Shown: positions 47,547-59,500 of the stretch, piece after piece
How positions within the stretch are numbered: the stretch's first letter is position 1
How the letters are laid out: each line of letters opens with the position of its first letter
Assembly (NCBI GenBank): GCA_000708835.1
Contig: DF237119.1
Location: 98,364-162,363, forward strand
Direction of reading: 5' to 3'
DNA from: Klebsormidium nitens
Taxonomy: Eukaryota > Streptophyta > Klebsormidiophyceae > Klebsormidiales > Klebsormidiaceae
DNA length: 64,000 nt
Notes under the pieces: model-generated
Told to the model about the DNA's origin: nothing
Databases searched by the model: none
Seen by the model: the letters and a program-made list of their open reading frames with translations, nothing else
Position numbers and translations under genes: made by a program

Positions 47547-50500
47547 ATGGCTGCGACAAAAGAGCATGTCGCCACCGGCAGGCGGCCCTCGCGGCGTGCT
47601 GGACTGGACGCAGACGAGCTGCCGGTGGCCGGAGAAGTGGACGGCATTCTCGCTGAGCTGGAGGAGCTTATCCACAGCGCTGAGCTGGCGCTCGCCGCCG
47701 GCAAGCACCGGCGCCAGGGCGAGCACGTGTGCACCGCCATGTGCATGAGGATACGGAGCTTGGAAGGGATGTTAGTGGCCGCTCCTGGCGTTGCTGCGGC
47801 GGCCGACAACCCGAGACGTGGTGAGGGTTTCGGGAGCAGGGGGCGGCCCAGAGGCGGTGCAGCTCCACAGGGGAATGAGACCGGTTCTGAAGAGGAGTCC
47901 GGAGGGGGCAGAGAGCAGGGAGGCGGGCCGGGAGATGCAGAGGGGCGAAGGCATTGGTCGGAGGTCTTTGATGAGAAGCAGAGGGAGTTGGTCGGGAGCT
48001 TGGTTGCGCGCTTGCCGGCGATCGTCAAACGGTTCGCCCAAGCGCAGCGAGCGCTTCTGTGCGACGTGGCAGACAATCTGATGCAGGTGAAGAACTCAGT
48101 TTCGTTCGTTCTCTTCTTGTCTACAACTTTTCTTGCTTTTGGCGGACTGATCGAGCATGATACCTCCACGCTGACCTTTTCAAGTATGTCTCATGCACTC
48201 AGTTCTTGCTGCCAATCGTGGCACAGTGCGACATGGCGTGACAATGTAGGGTGGCCACGCTTCTGAAAGAATCCGATGAGGCGCACTTATCCCCAAGCTA
48301 CCATATCCTGACAAATGCGCTGCGTGAAGTTGCAATCCATGACCCAGGGCAGCTAAGACCCTTCTGTGTGCCCATGAAAGACAGTGAACTGGAGAAGTAC
48401 TCTTCGACTAACCCACGGCCCTGACGCTCTGATGTTCAATCTATGGTGTTGCAATACACCAATACTCATTATACAAAAGCTTCTTCTCGTATACCGCCAC
48501 TCATCTGTTCTTTTGAGCCGAGCAGAATGGAATGCTAGTCATGAACGCGTTCTATGTTTGATTGCAGGCTCTGGACCTCCCGCTGGTGATGCAGGAACAT
48601 AAGCCCAAGAAGTCTGAGAAGGGCACCCCGCCCTGGGTCAAGCCCAAGCTACAAACCCCTGAAGGACTACAGGAGCTGGTGAGTAGTACACATTCCGGGA
48701 GGCAAGTCCGATTGCTGGACACACATTTGAAGTGGGACGAGTTGATGCATGAGACACTGCGGCACCACTTGATCAACTGCCTTTCTGCAACATTTTGATT
48801 TCTTGTCGGAGACCTCGTCCGGGAGATCGGTGCAGGGTGCCTGTGTAAGATGGGGTGTTCCTCGGTGTTGAAAAGTCAGTGTTGAGGACTGCTTAAAGGA
48901 GTGTCTAGGTTCCAAGGCAGTCGAGGCAGATCCCCAGAGGGAAAAAGTACATCGAGACAGTTGGAGTGATTGGCCGTTTTCAGCTTTTGTGCTGCACTCG
49001 CTTGTGATGCCACATTCTTTGATGGCTTTGCAGTAGAGGTAAAGAATTGTCTTCTCACATTATCTCTACATCTATCCAACTTTTGCTTTTTCAAAAACCC
49101 TGGCTTTTGTTTTTCTCAAGGTCACCCTGGCGAGAGACACCAAGTTCTGCTCGTACGAGGAAGTGGTGAAGCAGATTCAGCAGGCCAACCAGAGGTCCCG
49201 CAAGAAGCTCGGAGCTGACGACGGGTCGGGGAGCGAAGACTGCGCTCAGGGAGTTGAGCCGCGCGCCGAGACCTGGAGTATCCTGCTGACCTGCCCAGTG
49301 ACCCTCACGAGGATGCAGGTAGCGATCCTTTCTCCGTAGCCTTCTCTGTATCTCTTCCTTGCTCACGCACATTTACTCTGGCTTCTTCTTTGAATGTTGA
49401 GAAAACATGGTGTTGACACAAGAAGGACGTCTTGGTGACGGCTGCCTTCACAGAAACTCCATTTTTTTTTGGGACTCAAAACACGCAGCGGGGAGCAAGT
49501 ATGCTTATCTACGAAGCGTTTCGACCTGCAACGGAATGACCATGTATATAAACTCGTCGGAATACGAGAGTTTCGTACCTAGCCGAATGCAGACTGGCGC
49601 TGCGACACCTTGTCCCCGTGTTTAACAGGCCAGAGTCTTTGGGGTTGAAGTAACACGAGTGCATGATGTAGAACTGAGCTTCCTTTCATCTGTTACAGGT
49701 TCCGGCGCGCAGCCTGGCGTGCAAGCACCTGGAGTGCTTCGACCTGCTGTCGCATCTGCGGAGCAATGCGGGCACGCACCTGAAGCAGTGGCACTGCCCT
49801 ATCTGCAAGAAGAGCGCCACGTGGAACGAGCTCATCGTCGACAAGTACGGTGAGTGACACGTGGAGCGAGCTACGATTGACAGGTCTGTTGAGCGCCAGT
49901 GGAACGAGCATCATTATTGACAAGTACGGTAAGTGCTCTGCACGTTCGAAGATTCTGGCAAAAGCTTCAAGTCAGAAGTCTCCCGTGTGGTTTGCCGATA
50001 CGGAGGGGCGGCTATGCCAATCGACCTTGAATGAATTCTAGACCACGCTGAGTTTACTCTTAACGGTGGTACTCGTCTAGATCGTTAAGGGATACCACTA
50101 TCTTTGTTGCTCTCTAAGAGCTTGATCAGCAAAGGAGCATGGTCGCAGTATCCACTTTTTCGGATCAACAGGCTAGGAGCGAGGTTTATGTAGGGCTTTC
50201 TCGAGAACGCAGTTGGATAATCGCCACCGAGTTTGTGTACTTGTGGGTTAAATGCAAATCGAGATACCTCGTCGTTTTTCATGCCGAATTCTGACTAGTG
50301 GCACTTTGGTCACAACGCTGATTGCTTACTTATAGATGCGGCGCGTCGAATTTAGATCCATCATCCGCAGTCAATGCACCGTTTAAAAACCACTTCGAGT
50401 CAAAATGCAAAGCAAGCTTGCCTTTTTAGCACTAGCTTTCTAGTCGTCAACGTCATTCTGATGAGTATAAGATCTTTACAGAGCTTTTCCTGACGCTTCA

Positions 50501-53500
50501 CCCCTATGCTGACGATATCTCCTTCCTCCCCTCCTGATGCAGTCGAGAAGCTGCTGGCGGACGCCCCCCCGGACGCGTCCGAGCTGGTCATCCGTCCGGA
50601 CGCCAGCTGGGCGGTCAAGTCCGCAGCGGAGACGCTCGAGAAGCTGGGCTTTCTGCGCGAGTTCGTCAATCTGGCGGACTCCGCGGACGATTCGGACAGC
50701 GACGGAGAGGTGCACTCAGCAAAGGCGACGCTCTCCCCCTTTCAGGATCAGGCTAAACCTCCCTCTCCGATTTCGAAGCTTCGAGAAGAGGAGTCGAATC
50801 CAGTGCCGGAGAGGATCCGGGTTGAGCTGGAATTGGCAGATGAGGAAGCACAGGACGAGGGCGAGACGGAGGTTAGTGCTAACCCGCCGGGTCAAGGCGT
50901 AACCAGCGCGGGCGGGTCGGGGTCTGCGAGCCGTCCGGCCACGCCAGAAGAAGGCAGCCCGTTGGGTTCTGGGCTGAGGCATGCGGCCCGTAGATACGCT
51001 GCGCGGCTGCTGAGGAACTTCGTGAGCCCCCCAGAGAAGCAGCCCGGGGTTGCCGCTACTGGCGGTCCTGTGCGCAACGGAGAGCCGGGTCCAGACCTCG
51101 CGCCTGACCCTAAAACGAACCCTTTGGTGCCGGAACGTGGCGGGGAGGCAGCGTCGACAAGTCGGAGATTCTCCCTCGCGACCCCGAGGGTGATCGAGGC
51201 CGAGAGGGGGGGGTTTAGACAGCCGGGTAAGACCAAGAGCGGAACGGAACCCAAGCAGCCGGATGCCGTGCACGGAAGCGATCGCGGCCGAACCGGCGGC
51301 CGCCCTAGTTTGCCGGTAGGACGGCGAGAGCTGGCGGGACTTGACGCGCAGGCTCCGGTCCCTGAGTCGAGACTCCGGGGGAGTAACCCGGAGACTCGGA
51401 GGAATCTCCCTGGGAACAAAGACCCCGGCACCCCAGAGAAGGCTGTTGGGCAGTCCGTGGGGAAGGCGCAGGCGCAGACGAAAGCGAAGACGTTTGGGTG
51501 GGGCGGAGCACGGGTCAAGGGGAGCGGATCGAGAGCGGAAAAAGCTGGAGACGGGGCAAAGCGGGATCAAGTGGGCGGTTTGCAGACGCAGCGGAAAACA
51601 AGCGAGTGGGGGGTGAGGCGTATCAAGGGGATTGGGAAGCGCTCGAAACACGCTTCTAGTGTGAATACGGGCGGCTTGGGGGAGGGGGGTGATGCGGGCG
51701 CGCTCGGAGGGGGGGTACAGCGGGGACGAGGGGCCGGGCGGGAAGGGCAGGGAATCGAGCTCAGCAAGATGGCGAGACATTTGCAGAAAGCGCGGCAGCG
51801 GAAGGAAACGCCTGGAGAAGGGGGAGAGACGGGGCTACGGCGGAAAAGGAAAGCGTCTCGCGACGGGAAGCCTGCTCGGAAGAAGCGGAAGCACGTCAGT
51901 GTGAATGAGCTCGCCGGGGCGGGCCCTCGCAAGCGGGGGAGGCCGCCGAGCGGGGATTCGGAGGCCCCCCGGAAGAAGAACAGAGAAGAGGGCGGCAGTG
52001 CGGGTTTTGGAGCCGGGATCGGATCTGGTGCGGCTAAGGCGACGGGGAAAGTCTTCCCCAGGAAGAGGGACGGAACGTTCGCTAAGGTAGCGGATGCTGG
52101 AGCCAAGATCGTGTCCAAGGGGAGGGGTTGGGTTAGCTTGACGACCGCAAGGGCTGGCCCGGTCAAAAACGGGCCCCGTAACGTCCTTGAGAGCGGCACT
52201 CGCTCGCACAGCGAATCAGACAGCGACGTCCCGATCGCCCGTCTGTCAAAGGGCACGACCCCGGGGAAGGTTAAGGGAACCGCGAAACCGGCGGGTTTGG
52301 ACGAGGGTTTAGGAGAGGGTTTCGGGAAGCGGGTCAGGAAGCAGTCGGTGAGGCTCGGCGAGCCAGTCAGTGCGGTGCAAAGCTCGAGGTCTGGGGGGGT
52401 TTCGGGGTTTGGACCGGATTTGGGTTCCGTATCCGACTCGGGCTTCTTGGCGGCTTCGGGCTTTGGACCAGGAGGCTTGCCGAACGATTCAAGCCCGATC
52501 AAAAGCAAAGTGAACGTCGAGAAACCGAAGGATGGCGGCACAACCCCTGATTCTGCGAGGGGAGAGTCTGCGAGGGGAGAGACGTCTGGTCGCGCTGCGC
52601 AAAGCGGGAGCACTAAGCTTGGAAGGGAGTCGGGTGAGAAAGTCCGAAGGAGCTCTGAGAGTGGGGTAAAAGCGCCGAGCGAAGCAGGGAAGAGCACCCG
52701 GGCAGTCGACAAGAGCACACTCGCCTTTCTAGAGGCGCTGAGCCGAACAGAGCAGAAGCACGAAGAGTACCTGAGGAAGAAGAGTTCGGAGCGGGGGGGC
52801 GCAAACACCGCTGGGAAGACCGCCCCAGAGAAGGGGAGGGGCGAGAGCCGATCGCCTTTGGATCGGGGGGGCGCAAGCACTGCCGGGAGGTACCCCCCAG
52901 AGCAGGAGACTGGTGAGAGCCGAATGCCGGCGACCGGCTTTGAAGTGCCCCTTCCCGAGGCGAGCAATGGGGAGACGCAGCAGGAAGGGGGGGTGAGCGC
53001 AACGGACTGGGAGGCGGTATTTAGGTCTAGATCGACCCCCCCGGAAGTGAGTGGCACTGCACAGGCGAATACAAGACGGGAACCCGAGTCAAGTGCTTTG
53101 TCAGAAAAGGTTAACTCGGACAAAGGAGCGGAGGATAACGGGGCGGATTCCGTGGGCCGGAAAGGCGAAGCGCAAACGGCGGGGTTGGCGGAGAAACAAA
53201 AGGAAGGAAGCGCAGAGAAAGGAGCTGCGGCGAGCGGAAGGGCAACTTTGGGGGCTGCCAATGTGGCGGTAAGTCACGCTGATCACAGATGCACACCCAG
53301 GCACGTACAAGAAATTAATAAGAGGCACGCCATGCCTGTCTCTTCTAGGGAGCGGGCCAAGATTATGGCCTGTCAAACGCCGGATAAAGTCCGAGATAAT
53401 GTCATGTAGCATGTAGGACGTCCGCTGGCTCAGATTAGCCTCGTTGAGGATGGTGCGCGGAACCACAATGAACCAAGTTCAGAAGCGGACGCCCTTTTGA

Positions 53501-56500
53501 GTGATCCTAAAGGCTGCAAGCATCGTGAGAGACTAGGGTTTGTGGTAAGAACTACCGAACTTAGCCGCTGAGAATCAGGGCGGTGGGAACGAAGGGACGG
53601 GAAGGATAAAACAGATGGCCATATCAGTACAGAAGGGGAAGGAAAGTCACTGTAAGGTGCGAGTCCTGTAAAGGTGCCTTTACTAATTCGGGTCTTCTTT
53701 GATGCGTGTCAGGTGTCCCTTCAGAACACGGCCTCATACTCTTGCGACACGATCGCCTGCCATCATCCACACGACGGTGGCATCAAGTCGGTGGCGAATA
53801 AGGGGACGGTCTGGTTCGAAAAAGACTCGATGCAAGTGCAGCTTTCATTCAGGAAAGAGCTCGGGCTGCCACCCCGAATTTGGCCCCTGGAGGACGTCGG
53901 CCTAGTTATGGGCTTCAGGGCAACAGCATCAGAATGGCCATGTCAGGTGAGCTCTGTTATTTTCTACTGGTCCAGTGCACCGATGTTGGCGGGACAAGTT
54001 TAGTAGACTGCCGTTCTTGTTGGAATTCCTTCCTTCTATCTTAGGCTTTTGTTTGACGTGAAAGTCCACTGAATTCAAAATGGTTAGCAAGCGTTTGGGG
54101 CTTGATGTGTTGGAAGAACCGACTGAGGAGGCTCGTCAAATTGCCGAACAAGGGCTCTTTCTTTTCTGTCAGTCCCTTCTGATTGATCTTAAAACCGACA
54201 AAGTGAATTTTTTTTCTGCCGTTCGAAGTTAATCTAGCAATCCTCGACGTCGGAAAAGAGTCTGAACAAGGGCGCTCGTTGGCAGGACCTCGCGTCTCAG
54301 AGGTGCGGCAGAACGGCTCAGTGTGATGTATTCAAGTCCGCCACAGTACGTAGACTCACTTACGAAGTTGGTGATCAGGCAGACCGTTTGAAGCCTTGGG
54401 GTCTTTAATGAAGAGTCGTTTAAGCCCGCGCATGGGTATTTCGGGCGAAATCGCAGACCAGATTGACGACGCCCCAGTACAGGAACTACACTCAGGCGTT
54501 TTGTGTTTGGGCATTGTCGTCAATTGACATACCCAAGGCAATCGCTTCCCACTCTACTCACGGCGACGTGATTACATCCGAGGCTCTTTCACCTTCCCAT
54601 AGACCTGCAGAAGTCTGACCTACCGGAGAAAGCTAGATGTCAGAATGATATCAGAGTGACATCAGCAGGAAATTGCAAATGGCAGGCCGCTGGCATTGCT
54701 TCTCCTTGATCAGCCTCCGTTCCGATGACCTGCTATAAACAGTGTCTCCGGTTATACGCACAGGAGTGCATCGTGATCGCCGTTTTGCTTCAGAAGGCGC
54801 TGTCCCCGGATTCGACGACACAGGGCGGGCGCCAGCGAGGTGAGTTGGCAAGACATCGCAACCTGTGCTGCTATTTGCATTCAGTGTGATCTACTTCGTC
54901 TGGCGAACACCACAGGATGCAACCCAGGCGGACAGATTTTAGGTGTCGAGCTCTCAGGTGGGGGTTTCTTGAAGAGTTTATAGTGCCGCGTCACTGGTAT
55001 AAAAGCCCCGGTTTTTCTGCTAGTACCGTTACCTTTTAGTGAACTGCATCGTTGATGCTGCGATCTACGATCTTCTAACAGAACCGTTCCCACTGGTCGT
55101 CTCCAAGTGATCCCAAGCTTCCCTGCTTGCCTTTCTCTCTCTTGCCCGCCGCAGAGATTCATAATCGCGCGTCAGTCACGTAAGGCGAGTCTGCAAGGCG
55201 TTGCGGAACCTCTGGGCGTCATTGCGCTTTGACGACTGCGTTCGCATGCTCTTTGCAGGTGCAGACCCCGCCTTTATTCTCTTTGAGATCAACGCTGACG
55301 AATGGGGCAGGAAGCAGGCGCCCCCGAAGTGGACCGAGCGCATCACTTTCGTGGATGTCGAGTGAGCTTCCGCTCGTGTCTTTTTCGTCCGGTTCTGTTC
55401 CGCTTGTCCTCGGCTCCTCTTCTTTCAAATCTCGATTTGCAGAAAAGACGCTGCTTCTCGTCCGAATTCTGCTCGTGTCCTTTCCAGACTGCCCTGAATT
55501 GGTTTTGTCTTCAGTCTTGTCCTTGCTTTTTCAACCCCTGTTCCACTCTCTCTCCGTCCGCTCTGATCCGTTCTACTCTTCCGCTGACTGTGAGGGCCAC
55601 ATTCTGACCATCCCTTTTCACATGGATAAAAGTTGCAATGAGGCGTACGCTCAGGGTCTGTTTGAGCTGCGTTTCCGGGAAGCCCGTCTCCATTCTCAAC
55701 ATACAAGGACACTTCCGCTGCTTGCGTGTATAGTGAATGCATCGACGAATGCGTCCGTGACTGAAGTTGTTGGAAAAATGTTAAGAGCTCTAAATTTATC
55801 CAGCGCCGAGTTGCCGCGCATGTTCTGCTCCGCCTCCAAGCCGGGCGCGCTTATGTAAAGCTTTGGTCTCCCCTGTTGCTCTGCGCCGTTGCCTTTCAGC
55901 TCCTCACCTTCGACAGTATCGATGGTTGCTGTGGACGTAACTTCGCTGTAACTGTTCTGTGTTGTCGTCGGGGAAAACGAGCTGCTGCGGTCTTGCCTTT
56001 GCGCGACTAAGGAAACTCTCACAGGGCCGCCGTCCGACTGCGCTGTCTGATTTTAGACTGGACTGTGGTTTTCAGGAGCGACATTGCGGGAAGTACAGGG
56101 TCGCGGGCCCGTGACGTCATTGCCCGCGAGCGGAGGGACGCACTCTGGGACAGGTGAGTCTGCCGGATCGAGCCAGCCTCTTGGCGGGCGAGGTCAGGAA
56201 ACTCCCCGGTGGTGTGCGCTCATCATGACGTCAGCGTAATCCGAATAGCACAAGCTGGTACCCGGTTGGATGTCTTCTTCCGCTGGCACTTGTCACGTTC
56301 GGACTCACCGCCGGTACCCACCCTTGCGTGCCAAGGTTCTTGAAACTGTGGCGAATGCCCGTTTCCGGACAATTATGCGTGGTCAAAAGCAAAGAGCTAC
56401 TTGTCAAAACTTCTGAAATGCAACAACGGCCTTAGCGTCAGCAATGTCGATGACCGTTCAAGAGCACCTCGCAATCATCGTGCATTTGCCAAGTGAACGC

Positions 56501-59500
56501 TGGGTAGCCATTAAAGTCGTGAATAGTGCTTGTTGCGAAGGGTAACTAGACCTGGGTCTGTGCCAGCTTTGGAACCGACCAACTATCGTAATCAACCCGT
56601 TGTATTGTCCGTTTTGTCGATCAAATGCCCAGACCTGCCATCTTTCGTTTCCCGTGCAGAGCTATCGCAGAGTGCACTACTCTCGTAGAACTCCCAAAAG
56701 AAGCGCCTCTCGGTCCGGCCTCACCAGAGCCTGTTCACACCACCCCCGTCAGCGCCCCCAGAGAAAGCGCGCCCGTCACACCGGTTGCTCGGGAAGTCCA
56801 AGAGCCGCCGGCAGTGGAACGGACGTCCAAAGAGAAGGAGTCCCCACCAAACCCCCTGCCGCCTTCTCCGTCCGTTCTCCCAGATACCTTCCGAACAGCG
56901 GAATTGAGGGAAACGAGAGGCGGAAACGGAAGCGAGACTGCGGAAGGTGCTGGCGGCCGGAGGGATCCCCCGGGTGCTGGTCCAAGGCTTGTTGTGAGTG
57001 GAGAGTCGTTGAAGGAGGGCGGGGCGAAGGGAGCCGTCGAAAAGGACGTCCGGAAAGGAGACAAACCGTCCGAAAGCGACCCGCGGACAGCCGACGGTGG
57101 CCCGGCAGGCGAGGGAGCTCGCAAGGAGGAAGCGGGAAAGGGAGCCATAGAAAAAGACGTCCGAAAAGAAGATACACGGTCCGAAAGAGACCCACGGACA
57201 GCTGAGGATGGGCCGGCAAGCGGAGGAGCTCGCGAGGGAGAAGCAGGAAAAAGACCCGTGACGAAAGACGTCCGAAAAGAAGAAAAACCGTTTGAAAGAG
57301 ACACGCGGACAGCTGAGGGTGGGCCGGCAGGTGGAGGAGTTCGTGGCGATGAAGCGGGAAAGCGAGCCGTAACAAACGACGTCCGAAAAGAACATGAACG
57401 GTCCGAAAGAGACCCACGGACAGCTGAGGGTGGGCCGGCAGGTGGAGGAGTCCGCAAGGAAGAGTCAAGAAAGGTAGCCGTGGAAAAGGACGTCCGGAAA
57501 GTAAAGGGATCGACGGTAAGAACCCAGCGGACAGCGGAAGGTGGGCCGGAAAGCGAGGAGAATCGGGAGGACAAACGGGAAAAGGGGGGGATTGCTGAAG
57601 ATGGGGGAGGCAATGCGTTTGCGGAGCGGTGGAGAGCGGGCTTGCAGAAGAAGGACGCTTCCAAGGGCAAAGAGGTAAAACATCGTACGAGCATTCGCTC
57701 TTGGAGGACTATTCTTACTTGTTCTGGCTGCCAATACTTGAGACTATTTTCTAGACTATTTTCGTCTGTAAAAGTCCGGCGGTAAAAGTTGGTGATGCAA
57801 TTCTGGGCTGAGAAATGCTTGATGGACGAATTACGGTCCAATCATGGAAGACCCCGTTGAAGTGCCTGGTCGAGTAGAGACTCACCAACTGGCACCTAAA
57901 CCAAGAGTTGACGCAAGTACAGTATGCCGCCATTTGAGGCTGCTCAGAGGCAATGATTCTAGGAGGGAGGAGATCAAGTTCGGTAGTGGTAGCCGTTTCG
58001 CGGGATTCCCGTTTCAAGGAACCGGCAGAATTGAAAGCCCGTTTCCATGGCTCCTTAAAGGAGGGAAGAGCAATGCGATATTTTGGTCGGACGATGGAAT
58101 CGAGATGACCGATTGTGGTAACAAACCAGTGCCACACTCCCGTGAGAGGGGCGAGACTCAGGCTTGTGTGCGACAAGGTGCGCCCAGAAAATGATCCGCT
58201 GCGCCTCGAACACTCGACTTTCAATGGTCAATCTTTGCATATCGAAGCTCCTTTGCTAGGACTTGCATCAGCCCTTTCATCTCCGGGCCTCCTAAACGCA
58301 GGAACAACGTTTTGTTTCCAACGGGGTGTTCGATGTGTTCCAGATAGGCGGGCAATGTATAATTCACAGTATTCTCGTCAAAAATGTCAATCTCGCACCT
58401 AAATTGGCGTAGCAACACGTTGGCCCTGCATATGACGGTCCCGAACTTTGTGTCCAGGTGCCTCCAGCGCAGACAAGAGAGACTGCGCCCCCGCGGTTCA
58501 ACAGCAACCGCTTGCGTGTGGGCACCTTGACCGTCCGGCAGGGCACCGTCCGCTTCACTCGCGACGGACTGAAAGTTTCTCTGGTGCACCGGAAGCCGGA
58601 ATACTGGTCGGAGCAGCTCGAGTGGCCGTTGGAGGAGCTGGGTCTTGGCTACGCGTCCCTTTTCCCCGCCGCATCGGTAGGAAGTCCGGAAAATGGGATA
58701 GAGCGTCTGAGCTTTGCCATGGTCGGACATCCGGAAAAAGACACAAGAACGTCTGAGCTTTTAACCTTCAATTTCCAACGGAGAGCTGGTTTGCCTTTGC
58801 GATTTGCTTTTGAACTTGAAGCTGTACTGTGTGAGTTCTAAATAAAGTCTGAGAACGCCAGACTTTGGTAGAAGTATGGCTGCGTTAGGGTGTCGAGGAT
58901 TTTGCCGCTTCCACGCGCTTTGGTGCGCGCTTCTTTGCACTTGCTACTGAGATGGAACGTTTAGTAAATCTTAAGTTCAGCGGAAATTTCATGAGCGGAC
59001 CGGATCACCGAGCCGCAGAATTCGTCCTTGAGGGGTTTGCTTGGAAAGAAGAACACAATAGATGCTTTCATTTCCTGCTGTCTCGTCAGCCCTACGTCAC
59101 GGCTATACTCACGCAATGTAACTGTAAGGCGGCGAAGGCTGATCAGCGTAACCCGTTTCTTAGAGAGGATGTTTTACTTCCGGATGCACGAATATTTGCT
59201 GCAGAAAACTTACATAGGCAAGTCCTTGAACCACTCTTCAAGTTGGGATCCCCTCCCGACCTGCAGCAGATGCGAAAATACCTATTGTCTGCGCAACTGC
59301 GAGTTTCCGAACCCCCTGAGTTTTTGACGCTTGGAGCGCAACAGCATCTCGGGCTGGTCCTTTGCAGGATGTTTCTTCTCTACAGATTCACCAAAGCTTA
59401 GATATAGCGAGGTCGTACCCTTGCACAAAACACCTAACTCTCAAATCACCTGCTCCGCAGCCGTACCCACCCTAAACCCCCAATGTAACCCCACCCCTCC

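Noticed and set aside
50716-53261. Long antisense open frames (354 and 564 codons) opposite exon 5 of the SP-RING gene
   Set aside because: They are shadows of a GC-rich, Lys/Arg/Glu/Gly-rich exon; the Ser/Pro/Leu-rich translation is low complexity and has no motif.
53269-56659. Break of the SP-RING model into two genes
   Set aside because: Every junction from 47547 to 61542 keeps phase and the total is an exact multiple of three; kept as an alternative, not the main model.
56735-57841. Antisense open frame of 368 codons opposite the 37-residue repeats
   Set aside because: It mirrors the tandem repeat on the other strand and extends beyond the true splice donor; no family motif.
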